Below, in pieces: positions 29,086-41,492 of a DNA stretch of 64,000 nucleotides (the first letter of the stretch is position 1; the number at the start of each line of letters is the position of its first letter). This DNA comes from Symbiodinium natans (lineage: Eukaryota > Sar > Dinophyceae > Suessiales > Symbiodiniaceae). Location of the stretch: assembly GCA_905221605.1 (NCBI GenBank), contig CAJNDS010000243.1:1-64000 (forward strand), in the 5' to 3' direction. The translations under genes were made by a program, and so were the position numbers. The notes under the pieces were generated by a model that saw only the letters and a program-made list of their open reading frames with translations, was not told the origin of the DNA and made no database searches.

Positions 29086-29250
29086 GAAGGGAGGGGAGGA
29101 GGTCGCTGTGCCCAGTGTTTGGACAGATGGAGAGGACTCAACATCTCAAGGATTGCATACATTCATACATTTACGTTATGTAGAGGACTGGGGGGGGAGG
29201 GGGGGGAGTTCAGGGGTCACCGCGGCCCGTGAACGATTTAATTGGCTCGC

Positions 29251-29302
29251 AACCACAAAAAGCGTGGAGAACATTGGAGAACCACAAAAAAGCGTGGATA
29301 AC
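29251..29302. repeat. Two-copy tandem repeat
   Basis: Two adjacent copies of an approximately 29-base unit share accacaaaaagcgtgga. The second copy has one extra A. Confidence 0.7.
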
Positions 29303-29319
29303 CCGGGGGCGGGGTAGCA

Positions 29320-29918
29320 TATCTATACTACCCCCCCCCCAAAGATCCACCGGTTTAGAGACTTCCAATAGACAACACCGTTCCCGTAGCAGGTTTTCTC
29401 GTTTCTCCTGACGAGGCGTACAACCACCTGAAACATCCTGAAAAAAGCAAATACATCAGTAAAGTATCTAAACAAAACCTTCTGGCGTACGTACCCCTTT
29501 CACTAGTTCTTGGCTCCCGGGGGGTGGTCTGAATTTAACTTAAATTTTGAAATGCAGTTTTAAATGCAGCCCAGCCCCAGGAACCAAGATTCCAGAATCA
29601 AGAGTCCGGGGCATCTTGGTTCTTGGTTCTTGGTTCCTGGGAGTGGTCTGCATTTAACTTAAATTTCTAAATGCAGTTTTAAATTCAAAGGGTCGTGTCC
29701 GCATTTAACTGAATTTTTTAAATGCGGCTTAAATTCGCGGGGCCTCGGTCAAGTAAATTAAGGTAATGGTGTCGCGTGTCGTTCATCATCATGTGTTTGG
29801 TTATTAAAACATAGAAAAAGTACAGTAGCACATCAACAACACAGCAACAACACATCAACAGAGGGAACAAAAAGGAAAAAAGGGTGGATCTTTGGGGGGG
29901 CGGTACCATATATATATA
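29320..29918. mobile_element. Putative MITE-like unit with terminal inverted repeats
   Basis: The left end (29320-29352) reads tatacta, poly-C, aaagatccacc. The right end (29883-29918) is its reverse complement with a shorter C run and a TA tract, so about 20 bp are well conserved in inverted orientation. Between them are three imperfect copies of a tttaacttaaatttt...aatgcagttttaaat unit (about 29530, 29650 and 29699) and a short accaagat...atcttggtt hairpin (29574-29642) related to the 27616 foldbacks. It contains no ORF of its own. Target duplications were not established. Confidence 0.45.
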
Positions 29919-32518
29919 GAGAGAGAGAGAATGCTGTCCAGGAGGCCTCCACACCTTCTGAGATGGTCATACCGAGTCATACTGCAACCAAAACTGATCG
30001 AAATTACACCGAAGTGCAGGAGCAACCATGCTGTCAAAACAACTGGCTTTCTGTTGGCGATGTTTATGAACAGGCACTGAACCCCAAAAGATCCCAGAAG
30101 AGTAAGAGGTGCATGGATCGTAGGCAGGTCCGATGCTAAGGGCAGCCTCTACGGTAAGAGGAAAAAGGATTTCAAAGCGGACAAGGAACTCTCGTCAAAC
30201 TCTGCAGCTTAAGCATGGTTTTGCTGCACTGCATGTCGTCGAGCTAGGCTCCTTCCAGCTCCCTGAATCATTTAGAGAACAACGTTCACATGTTGAGTGC
30301 ATCGGCCGCGATTCAATAAGTCCGCTCTTTGCCGCTGCCCCTGAACCTAGTAAATCGAAAATCCCGAAGCAGACCCTTTCCCTAAGACGCCTCGAGTCAA
30401 TTTGTAACTCCATCGGCTTTGAGCACCTCCAGCGCCTGGCATGCGTCTGGAAAAGGGGCGTCGATGGCACTTGGAGTAGGAGGTCGTCTCCAAGCTTTCG
30501 GGAGCAAAGTTGAGCAAAGAGCCAAAGAGCGAAAAAGATCATATGTTTTCTCCTCTTTTAACCACAGCTTATTGGCTTCCCGAATCTCTCTCTCAGGCTC
30601 TCGCCTCCTCGACTCTCCTTTGCAGCTCTTGCGGGTCTGTGAGGTTCAACACCAGTTCCTCAGCGAGACGCACTCTGCCACGCCACGGACCCTTCCAAGC
30701 TTGCAAAGCTTACAAGATTGCCGCGGCTCAAAGCCCAGGTCATCTGCAAAGTGTTGAGGCCCCTGGCGTTCTGCGGCAGCTCCAGCAACATGCCTCTCAA
30801 GTGACTTGAGCGAAAAGAAGAAGAATGCCTGTCACGCGAACACCAAACCTGCGCAACCTCAGGGCCCAAACGCATGCTAGACTTTTGAGCTTCGGCTTAA
30901 GGATCTTAAGGGATTTGCAGCTCAAGAATGTTGAAACGGCTTCAGGGCACAAGCCCGACGGAAAAGCCCGACGGAATATCATTCCATGTCATTCCCCTTG
31001 TAGGTTAGGCACAAAATCTGGATATAATGACTCAGAATCAGAACACCCCAAAGGCCTGCATGGCCTGCCAAGCCGGCTGACATGCGGAAGCAGACCCCAC
31101 ATCCCAAACAAGCCTGCGTCAAGCCATGTAAAGCCCTTATCCTTCTTCTTCCCCGTAGACCCTCAGCCGCATGTCATGCGTGCACCTGTAATCTTCTGAG
31201 CCAGGTATGGGCTTGGAGCCAGCGGCAGAACCTGGCAAGCGAGGCTGCAGTGTAGCTTCAGAGATCTCAAGGGCTTAGGGGTTTAGGAATGGCCCGAAAC
31301 ATCCTAAACCTCAAGCCTTCGAAGCTCTTGGGCCCAACTTGGAACCGTACGAGCTTCAGCTGAGGCAGGCACCAATACGTACAGCTGCTCGCCATACATC
31401 TGCCTCTGCATCTCCTGGAGGCCGACTTTGCCGCCGGCTCGTTTTGGGGCCGTTTATTTAAAGCTTAGGGGCCTTAGGGGCTTTGCATCCATCATGCTAG
31501 TAGACTTACTTGCCGGCGCCATTCCACACCAAGCTCCAACTCCTAAACCCTTATCTGCGAATGCTGGTGCGCCCTGAGCGCACAACAAACACACCCATGG
31601 AAGCCGAGCACCGAAGCCCAAACAGAGCGCCGCCAAATTACCGTTTGAGGCTGAGGTTCATGTCAAAAACCTCAAATTGACTCAAACCGACGCGACGATA
31701 CATGCAAAAGCGAGATTCAGCGAACCGTTACTTTCTTGGCCTCGGAACCCGGCTGCATGGCCGCTGGAGGCGGCGCCGTGTACACGGGCATGGGCGGAGG
31801 GGGCCTTGACTTTCGTTACGACATGCGTCATCCAATGCGGAAGTGCCTCTCTATAAACGATCTGTGTCCGCCAGGGATTTTGGCAACGTTAACAACTAAA
31901 GATGTAAGTTCCAGTGTCAACTGCCTGCTGACATCGCATGTGCGTCCAGACAAGGCACGGCATCTGCATCAAGGGAACTCCAGGAACTCCCTGCGAGAAC
32001 CTGAAGCAGTACAAGTGGCGGGCCACTCTCACATCGGGTCGCGAGAATTTACATCATCCATTGTGGACGCTACATAGCGAGAAAAACACATCAGCAGCGG
32101 AATTGCATTTCACAGCAAAGCAATCCCCCCACGTAGACGCTGGATTCAGGCATGCTGTGGACGCCAGAGTTTTTGGCACGTACAATATGTTAAATATGTG
32201 TCAGAAGCTCATCACCATGTAGACGCTGGAAAATCAACCGACTGAGGAATCTCTACTTCGATCAAGCCTAAATGGCGACTGCTAGGGGGGTTGGTCGAGT
32301 CGTCGCGGCGATCAGTGTGACGGCGGCCCCAGCAATCATCCGTCGCTTAACTTGCAGCTCCTGACATGTAGAAGCCGACTTCGGCACATCGCGATTCCCA
32401 ATGTGGACACCGATCCATCGGGGTTTGGGCTTGGGGTGTAGGGTTGCAACAGTACCTTACCGCGTCGTCGCAGCAAGCAAGATGTATACACCGTGTTAAC
32501 TGCATATTGTACCTTTTC
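29919..32518. other. Anonymous non-coding stretch
   Basis: It begins with a short (GA)n. Otherwise it holds unique-looking sequence with overlapping short frames on both strands and no recognised protein. No RNA gene was found. Confidence 0.55.
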
Positions 32519-32762
32519 CACAGTTAACACTCAGTTAAGTTAACACTCAGTTCACACTACAGTTAACACTACACGTAGCACTACAGTTAGCACTTAGCAC
32601 TGCCGAAATGCTGCAAAAAAACAGCATTTTGCTGGAAACACGTTTGTAGAAGAAGCAAATTACTGTTTTTATTGTCTTTAAGAGGAAAATGCGGGCTTTC
32701 CCAGCATTTCGGCAGCGTTAACTGTAGTGTTAACTGAGTGCGAACTGAGTGTTAACTGTACA
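32519..32762. mobile_element. Palindromic MITE-like element
   Basis: The left arm repeats the word agttaacact several times and ends gcactgccgaaatgct (to about 32612). The right arm from about 32702 reads agcatttcggcagc and then the reverse complement of the same repeated word. The central 90 bp are unrelated. Long subterminal inverted repeats with no ORF are typical of foldback MITEs. A clear target duplication was not found. Confidence 0.65.
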
Positions 32763-35700
32763 AAGAGTGCAGGAATCACACTCATCCAGAGTACACTGGA
32801 GCGCAACAGGCGGAGTCCAGTGGAGCAGAGTGGAACAGACAACTTGGATCGAAGTGGAGTACCCGTCGTGCAATGGAAAAAAACATTTCGTGCTCGAACG
32901 GTTTTGGGCTCTCCTGGTAACATTTCCGACCCCCCAAAATCGTTCCACGAAACCGTCGGTAGCTGACGCAGCGCCCCCGCTTGGAAGCAGGGCCGTGTTT
33001 TGCTCTGCAGCTACAGGGGACTCTGGCAGTTTGGTGATGTCTAGTAAATACACTGGCTGCTTTAGTCATCTCAGCAAAAGGATCCTGTCGGTTGATGGAG
33101 GAAATCTTGCACCACCTAATGAATAACAAGTGACACGACACATCAGCATAACCCCGCACCCCCTTTTTCATATTGACGATGATGGATACCGAGGTGGTGC
33201 AAGATTCTTGTCATTGGAACCCACGGCACTTCCGAGGATCAACAATCAGTATTTAAAAGGGGGGGGGGGGGGGGGGGGCGGGGTCTCTACCTTGGTTGGC
33301 CATTCCAAGCAGTGCAAGCTTTCCTCCATCAACAGAAGCACTGCCAACATCTGCCAACATGCACAGCGCCATGCAGGCGCTGTGTAAATGACGCCGACTT
33401 CGACGCATCAAGAGATATAATCTGGGAATGCAGTTCCCCAATGTGAACACCGATAGATGCGCAAAAAAACCGAGCGATGTAAGATAAAGAGACTACGGGG
33501 AAGCTCACAGCCAAACTTCGGAATGGCCTTGCCTCAATCGCAGCTACTTTGCAGCTTTAGGGCCGAAGGCGTCGCTGGCAAAGAACAAGGCTGAAGTTGG
33601 TGCACTTCCTGTAGCAAGAACCCTTCGCTGTGATCCCCAGACCCCAAAACCCGACGCCCAATATTGCAAGACCCAAAGTTGTATGCGGCCAGGCTACGGC
33701 ACAGCGGGCCCTGCCACCTTGCCGAAGCCTGGGTGCGCTTTTTGAGCACGATGGGATGACGATGGGATGATGCTCTATAGACTGGGCTTAGCGTGCTTGT
33801 AAGCCGTATTCTCCTGGACCTGCAAAAATGTCAGAGTATCAGCACACATGTTTAAGTTGGTCGTGAGACAGCAGCGCACAGTAGTCACGGCTGCATTGCC
33901 GGCCAATTCTGATACACCCCGACATGTACCCCCCAACTGCAGCCGCTACTGGAGCAAGCTATCGCATTGCACCATGATCAAGCCTTGAAGCCGGGCATGA
34001 GCATCGTGAGCATTGTATAGCATTGTATAGCATTGTGTAAAGAGTGACTAATGATCCGAACCCCGAAACGCTATCAAGCAACTTCTCATTCTAACCGGAA
34101 GCAGTGCATTCCTGAGGCCGCCACCCTTGCCTTTCCCCTGGCACGACGGGGGCACGTCCCATGCTCTGCAACTGCCACTCTTTCAGGCCTGGCTTTGAGA
34201 CTCTGACCTTCCGGCTCAGGTAGAGTTCAGCGTGTAATGGATGAGCGGCGCCTTTTTCCCCTTGCCTTTGTAGCCATTGCTATCTCCAGGCCTCAGTGTG
34301 CATTGGGCAAGGTGCCGAGAAACTGTGCATCCACAGTGAACCTGCAGGGTCCCACTACACACCTCGGTGGAATGGCACCAGATCTAAAATCAGTCTGAAC
34401 ACAGCTCCACACAATGCCAAAATCCCTGCAGAGCCTGCAATAGCCTGCACTTCTCAACTGCACTTCTGAAAAGCGCACTTGACTCAACTTTCCTGACTTC
34501 TCACTTGGGTCGCGGCCCCCAGCCGTCCTGGCGCGGTGCAGTTACACTTTCTCGTGGGCGGACTTCAAAAGCTCTGCACTTCGAAAAGCGTTGGCGCAAG
34601 GACAGCGGCTGCAGAGCTACGCGAACCCACTGACATTGCGGCTCTCACCTTAAGGCCGCCTGCATATGCCTAGCCTTTCTAAGCCCTAAAGACTCGTGCC
34701 TTTCCGCGGCCCTTGTAGCCATTGTCCATGGACCTCGAAGCACTGTGTCTGCCGCTCGGGCTTCATCACGGCTTCATCGCGGCTTCAACGCAATGATTCG
34801 AGAAAGAGGGCTCCATGTCAGCATGCCGGAACCTTTCCAGGCTATTTCATGCGGTTACACTGTTATTCCTGGGGTTTGTAGTTGACCGCGCGAAATTAGA
34901 TAATTTTATGGGCTCTTTTGTTCCTTTTTCCTTGTTCCTTTCGTTCGATATTAAATGACTTCGCGCGTTTCCTTGAGCTACGGAAAACGCCTTGAAACCC
35001 CCCCAACTGCCACCATGTTGCGGTCCGCCCCAGTCCTTGCAAAACGCAGAACTCACACTTGGGGATTCCGAATGACTGATCCCGAGAGGCTCAGGACAAA
35101 CTTGAACCCCCAAACGCGCGAAGTTGCAACACAGAAGTGCCCCAACGTGTTTGGACAGCCTTAACAATAACACAGTAAAATGTCCTTGGATTTGCCCTTT
35201 CCCTTCCGCATGTCGCCATTGAGAATGGGCCTGGTGATGTTGAAGCTTGGCAGGCACAGGCTTGTTTGAGGCCCCCTCAACTTCAGGCTATAAGGTTTAG
35301 GGTTTAGGCATAGTGCCCCAAGACAAGTCCGGAAAGCCTAAACTTTTTACAGCTTTGCTGCTCTCAGGTATTCAAGCCGCAGAGCCCCCTCTCGAGAGGG
35401 CTTGCCAGGCTCAGAACGTTCAGAAATATTCAGAAATATTCAGAAGGGGTCAGGCTTCAAGTTTGTGGGGGGTCTGAAACTGTTACGTCTCTTAGTCTAG
35501 GGGCTTGAAGCCTCGCACCTGAACACCCCTGATCCGCAAACTGCGGATGCTAGAAACCCTTGAGCCCATGAGACCGTCTTGGGCCCAACCTTTCTTTCAT
35601 TTTGGGCTTCAGCTCAGTGGAGGAGCTTGTGCCGACCCCTGAACTTTTCCTGAGGGGCGTTCTTAAGTTTAGCAGGAGGCCGAGCCTTTGCGGCTGGCTG

Positions 35701-38238
35701 CCCTTCGGCCAGATCTCAGCCTGGCTCTAAGCCAGGAACAGCCATCGCGTCCAGACTTCGGTGCACATGCTTTGCAGCTGGCATTCCCCTTCACAGGCTG
35801 TCAGGACTCCTCCTCATTAGGTTCCCCTTTCTGACAGGCCTCGCACCAAATAGATATATCCCTTCTCTACCGCTCATTGAATTCCACAGCCCAACAACAG
35901 CCACGGTGAAAGTAGTGCAGGGAGCGACGGGATCCATCCGGCCAGCCAGGAAATCAAGGAATTTGGCAACCTGTCATTCTGCGCTTCAGGGTTGAGGGGC
36001 CATTAGCCCTCGAAGACGAAGACGAGGGCCCTGGAAAGTGGTGCAGAACTGCCACAAGTGAAAACTGTATGCTCATGGTTCATGTACTGTTAGCATCCGT
36101 CGCCTTGAGCATGTTGCTGAGCAGGTCGCTCACCTCCTGAGGATCCACACCCCGCAGGACGCCGCATGGATTTCGGTGTGTAAATGCGCTTTGTGTCGAC
36201 ATACAAGGCCTAGAACACTACAAAGGGGCCCACACTTTACAAGGACCCCTTGAGCCCTCGGCCAGCCCTACAGACTAAGTCCTGGAAACAGAAATCACTT
36301 GTGCTAATGTTGGGCCGAGGCTCGAATTTTGCCTCTGGGGCCAGGTCCTCACCAGGAACCTCGAGGTATCTCGAGACTCTCTCGAGACTCTCGAGATTCG
36401 GGTTCGGTTTAAGCACTTTCCTGCGAAAGCCCGAACCCCAAACCTTCAGTGAGCACGGCAGTTGCAGTTGGCCGAATACCATCCCGAAGCTCTGAGATAT
36501 TTTTACCAGAAGTGACCCTTGCTTTGGGCTGTGGATACTTGCTATGACTAAATCTTCTGAAGGCGCCCCCCCCAACAACGAAAAGCTCAGCATTCCGGCC
36601 CACTCCAACAGATCTATTTGCTTCTTCCACCTCAGCTCTGGAAGGTTCGACTTTGGCCGTGGAGGCTAAGGGTGTTTCCCTCAGCTTCTGTCAGATTCAG
36701 CGACAGAAGCTGGAAAGAAGATCGTGCACATTCCCACAAGTACTGGTCCTGACCGAGCTGGCGACTTTTTGACGCCCATGGGCAATATTCTGTACTCCGA
36801 GTCTGCGCCAGGGCTCGCCTGACACGGTTCTTGCGAGATCAGGTCTAAAGGCGTGTAAGTTGAGAGCGTATGGTTCGTGCGCGTGGCACATGCTCGGCAA
36901 GGTTGTGGCCTCTTTGGCCTCGGCAAACTTCTCTGGAAGATCGTCCAGACTCCCATCCTCAACCTGCAGCGCACAATTTTGGCCCTACGAGTCCCGACGA
37001 GTGCTTGGCGGCTTGGGGGGCATCGTGAGCCTTCCAGGTGCCCTCAAGGCCGGGCTTTGAACTGGTTGCAGCCCTCAAATCCCCTCAACCCCCATGAAGG
37101 CTCTGCACAAGGAGGGTTTTACGAGCAACGACTGCAGAATATGCGAACGCAATTGATAGAACTTGGTTACGAGCAGCTGGCCTCCACGAGGATGAGAGCA
37201 TACTTACCCAAAGGATACCTGGAAGGAATGACAGCAGAGTCTTCTGACAACACTTCTCCAGCACAATCAGCCAGATTGAGTTTTCACAAAACACATTCCG
37301 AATACTCCTCTGGCGCCGGGGTAAATAGTAAGGGTACCGTGCCACGAGCAGGACTTGGCCCATGTGGAGTTGCTGCCATGAGCGAGCTAGATGTTGAGAT
37401 ATAAATTCGCCTAAGGCAGCAACAGTGCCAGCCCTCAACCGCAGCCTTTGCCGTGGCACCATTCAGTCCTACCGCCATGAAATCGATGCTCTGGAGATCC
37501 ACGTTCACAGCCTGTACTATGTACTCGACCCCATGTGTCTGAGCCCGCGTGCCACATGTAGAAGCCATTGGGTATCATGTTGTGCAGCACCTCGTCTGTA
37601 GGAGCCTGGAGACGTCTTAGACTCCCGGGCAGCTTCTCGATGAAATCGTTGGTCTGTTCGAGGGAGCCCAAACCAGAGAATGGTACTCCAGAGGAGCTGC
37701 AACCACTGATAATCCAAACCTGATTCCACACATTGTGCTCTTAAGCTGAGCCTGAGTCCAGCAGTCCTGGGTGAACCATTTAACAGCTCTGAAAGCACAA
37801 AGTACCCCCTCGAAGACGCCAAGAACTTTCCGCCTGTCTGAGCCCACTGCTGCCTCGAAGTCACAGACGGCTTCACGAAAACACCTCTGCTTTCATCAAA
37901 GCACTCTGAGCCTCCGAGAACTACAACCGAAAAACCCCTAACCCCCCTAAGCAAAGGAAAGGCAGAGATTCATCGTCCGGAATTCGCTCATGGTCACGAG
38001 GCCAAGATTTCAGCACTTGTCGCAGTTAAACCAACAGTTCGTCTTTGTCGTCTCACTTGCGATGTTTCTATGCTCTTCTTGCGGCAATTACTTGCGCAGG
38101 TGTGCCTCACTGCGGTCACCTCTACGGATCGCTCCTGGGGGCCAGCAGAAGCAAAGCTGAAGAGCACCGTGACAGCATGTTCACCCATCCCATCAACTCA
38201 ACTCCAAGAGCAGGGAGCAAACCTGAGTGCCAACAAGT
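32763..38238. other. Non-coding stretch with small repeats
   Basis: No gene is recognised in these 5.5 kb. Visible structure includes an inverted repeat of cttgcaccacct at about 33106-33218, a run of about 18 G at 33259-33277, and a three-copy gcattgtatag repeat at 34010-34036. There are also gcggcttcatc repeats near 34762-34790 and duplicated attcagaaat words at about 35420. Frames up to 175 codons (36877-37404) overlap others on the opposite strand and show no family likeness. Confidence 0.5.
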
Positions 38239-38493
38239 AATTCGCCTCGGCTTCCTGCCGAGAAGCGTCTGGAACAAGCAGACCCGGATCGGGCCTCCTC
38301 CCTAACCCTTCCCCCGATGCAAAATTTTGTGACGGACCCCCCCCCCCCCCCGGTCCCGCCTGTCGGCGGCTTCTACAGAGGGGGTGCTCCAAAAACGCGC
38401 GAACTTGGCTGTTTTGGGACTTTTGAGCCGGACCCTTCTGGGACCCCCGGCCCGGCTGCCGAGGCGGCGCGCGCAAGCGTTTACAATTACGTA
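38239..38493. repeat. Dispersed repeat, copy 1
   Basis: It starts aattcgcctcggcttcctg and ends gcaagcgtttacaatt, sharing both ends and much of the interior with 60726-61105. Both ends contain cgcctcggc in inverted orientation, so short terminal inverted repeats are possible. A poly-C run sits at about 38338-38352. Frames through it contain Pro-rich translations and are not a gene. Confidence 0.8.
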
Positions 38494-40330
38494 ATTTGCA
38501 GCACCGGATTTACAATGGAATTTTGCGGAAGAACCGCGCTCCAAGCCACTCACGTATCCAGATCCAGAGGCCAGGAGATTGCGGGCACAACGAGCGCCAT
38601 GCCCTGAGCCTATACACGGGCTGTGAACCTCAAATACCAAAACCCAAGTCTTAGACTGGGGCTTGGGGAGGAGATGCGAGCGCTCCTGACGTGAAACGCG
38701 CTTGCCGCCGAAGATGTTCCAGGCTAATGGATCCTCGGGTAGTGCGCCCACGTCACTGGCCCCGTAGTTGGAACACTTGGACGACATGGGATGATTGCCA
38801 TGCTGATCTTGTTCCTCGAGGCTTTGGTTTTGTTGTTAGCAATTAGCAACCCTTCCACAAAACCCGGAAGGCTTGAAAAGAATGGAAAGTTGGACTTGGA
38901 CAGGCTACCACACAGATTTCACAAGAACTTCCGCGTATTCCTACCGGATGCTGAGTCCTATCGTTCGATGGTTTAGGACAAGTGGGATTTTGGGCACAGG
39001 CTGTACTGCGAGAAAGGCCTCGGGTGGAATGAGGGCTTGCATTTTGATGCCTTGTCCTCCAATACTGACTAGAGCTGAGCTTACGCCTTGGCCGCAGAGT
39101 TCTACTGCAAAGCCTGGGCCCCCCAATGAATAGATCACCTGGGATATGCTCTGCACAACGAAGAAGCACATTCTTACAAATGCTGTAAGCGTGTCTTCGG
39201 GTGCGAGGTTGTCTTTCTCAAAGTCTGTGCTCTGAGGCGGCGAAAAAAGCCGAAGCTCACAGCACAGGTGCATGTCTAAGTTCACAGAAAGACCCGACGC
39301 ATCCATGCAAAACGGAAGAAGTGATTCAGACAAACCCGTGGTGAGATGTTGCCCTATCTTGTGCTTGAGAATTTTGGACAAGCTGAATTACCCTAGAGTA
39401 GTGTCCCGAAGTCAGGCAATGCATCAGCTGTAGGAGTCCACCTTCAGAATACCGTCATGAAACTTCTTCCAGGATGGTGCAAAGCATGATGCGGGAACAC
39501 ATCGACCCCCGAATCGCAGACGAGCATCGTATGCGTTGATGAATGAATTCCACGGCTTCTCACCTCAGGCGTGCAGAAACGGAGTGGGCAACAGCATGAC
39601 AATATATCACGTTGTTGCACAAGAAGTTGTCAAGATCAAGATGCTCAGAATATTCCACCTTGTCTGATGGTTCAGAGTGATTTGGCTCTGGCACTGAGAA
39701 TGAGACCAGGGAAGTATCACTCTAGTAGCTGCCCCGCCAATTGGCTTTGGGCCCGGGCGTGCGAGCAGCAACTCGACACCCCCGGGTCTCTTGCGATACC
39801 TCAGCCATGGAGCTTGGAGCTACACCGGCGAAACGCTTCAACACATTTCAAGGTATCAGGGCCTTGCATGGTAGGGGTTTAGTCTTGGGCTTGAGGGCAA
39901 GACCAACCAACAGCTACGGTCCCACGTTGTTCTATGACGTGAGAATACTGGACTCTCATGGACTCTCATGGACTGGTAGGCCTGACACGGCTTGCTGTTG
40001 TAGGTGTTGTACTTGCGGCCCAGGTTGCGGCACGAGGCCCGCAGCCGAGTAATGCTCTGCATCGAGCGGCCGCAGATTCTTGTCCACATACCTTTTTGGC
40101 AGATGCATGCTTTGCTGCCTTCTCGTGTGTATAGTGTACACTGTATGTTGCCCGAATGCGTTGAGGCACGGATGCCAATGTCAACTGTTGATGGCCTTCA
40201 TGGAAGGCTTAAACCTCAGCAAGTCCTCCCAACCTGGCCCCAACCCTCAGTATATCTCAGCATTGGCAAGGGCACGCGTCGGATGAGAGGCCGCCTGGGC
40301 ACCAGCAGCAAACCGAATATGTTTGACACG
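38494..40330. other. Anonymous non-coding stretch
   Basis: Short overlapping frames on both strands, none recognisable. No repeats of note. Confidence 0.5.
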
Positions 40331-40380
40331 TTCTCTCTCTCTCTCTCTCTCTCATGTTTTTCTTTCTTTCTTTCCTTCTG
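40331..40380. repeat. (CT)n and (TTTC)n microsatellite
   Basis: About 22 bases of alternating CT followed by tttctttctttcttt. A second CT-rich tract lies at 40613-40645. Confidence 0.9.
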
Positions 40381-40819
40381 GAGGCATGGGGGCGAACTCC
40401 GGGGCGTCTGCGAATCGGGGCCACTCGGTTGGAACGACTGAGGCACTGATGGGGAAGAAACACCTCCGGACCTCACCCGTGCCCCCACGCAAACCTGTCC
40501 CCCCATGTGCCTCAGCCAGGCGACTTTGCGCGCAAAAGCAAGTGGCGGGTTGTGAGGTGAAAACGCGCACCTCTATCTGATTGGAGCGAGAAACTGGTCG
40601 GCCCCGCCCTCGTTTTCTCTCTCGCTCTCTCTCTGCCTCTCTCTCTGGAGGCAGTGTTCCTACGCACCCTCGCTGACAGCCTTCGCTAAACAAAGGCCAC
40701 TAAAAGGCCGACCATGAGCACAGTCAGGAACGAAGAGAGCATGTTTAATCGCAGTAGTCTGGATGGCAAATCGCTCTCGCGAGTCCCCGCCTGGTTGCAT
40801 GCTGTACATGCCGACGGTG
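40381..40819. other. Anonymous stretch containing a second CT tract
   Basis: Apart from the CT-rich tract at 40613-40645 no structure was seen. The short frames are not recognisable. Confidence 0.5.
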
Positions 40820-40860
40820 CCCATGCCACCCATGCCACCCATGCCACCCATGCATCCCAT
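40820..40860. repeat. 9-bp minisatellite
   Basis: Four copies of catgccacc in tandem, the last slightly changed. Confidence 0.85.
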
Positions 40861-41411
40861 ACCTGGGAGGAGTTGGGCAGAGCTTTTGCCGCCCTTGGTT
40901 CGGAAGGAACTTGCATGGGGCCTGACCGACCAGAACGCCGGAATCCCTACAATAGCTGTAGCCTTCTTCTACGCTTGGAGTGAACATGTACGCATGATGT
41001 GGCGTGAAATCTTCCCGCCGTGCCGCCGCCGACATTGGGCATGGGAGACATGCCTCTCAAGTGCAGATGTCACGATTCGAGATGCTTTGCCTGGAGCCTG
41101 GGTCAGAGATTTCTTCGAAGTTAGATGACAGCTCGGCGTTGAACAATTGGGAGGATCGAGGCTCTGCAAACGACATGGGCTAGGGTTGCAGGTGCTTTGG
41201 CAGTCCCCAAGGTGTAGCCCTGGAGAATGCGGAAGCGGCCACATCCCAAAAGGACCGTTGCTTGCCAGCACAGCAGCCACCACCACAACCGCCATCACGT
41301 CGTCCACGTATGCAAGTGTGAAGGCACGTAGGTAGGTATGGGTGCATGCATGCATACAGGTCACCGATGTATGTACTTTTATGCACACATGTACGTTTAC
41401 ATCTGAGTAGA
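40861..41411. other. Anonymous non-coding stretch
   Basis: No gene recognised. Direct GCATGCATG-type words occur near 41345. Confidence 0.5.
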
Positions 41412-41492
41412 TGTGTGTGTGTGTGTGTGATGTGTATAAATATTATATATATATATATATATGCATATATACATATGTATATTCATATATGT
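41412..41492. repeat. (GT)n and (TA)n microsatellites
   Basis: A short GT tract is followed by a TA tract and degenerate ATATGC/ATACAT words. Confidence 0.9.

Noticed and set aside
34262-34290. Relic of the dinoflagellate spliced leader (tgtagccattg words, also near 34712)
   Set aside because: Only about ten bases resemble the leader and its conserved 3' half is missing.
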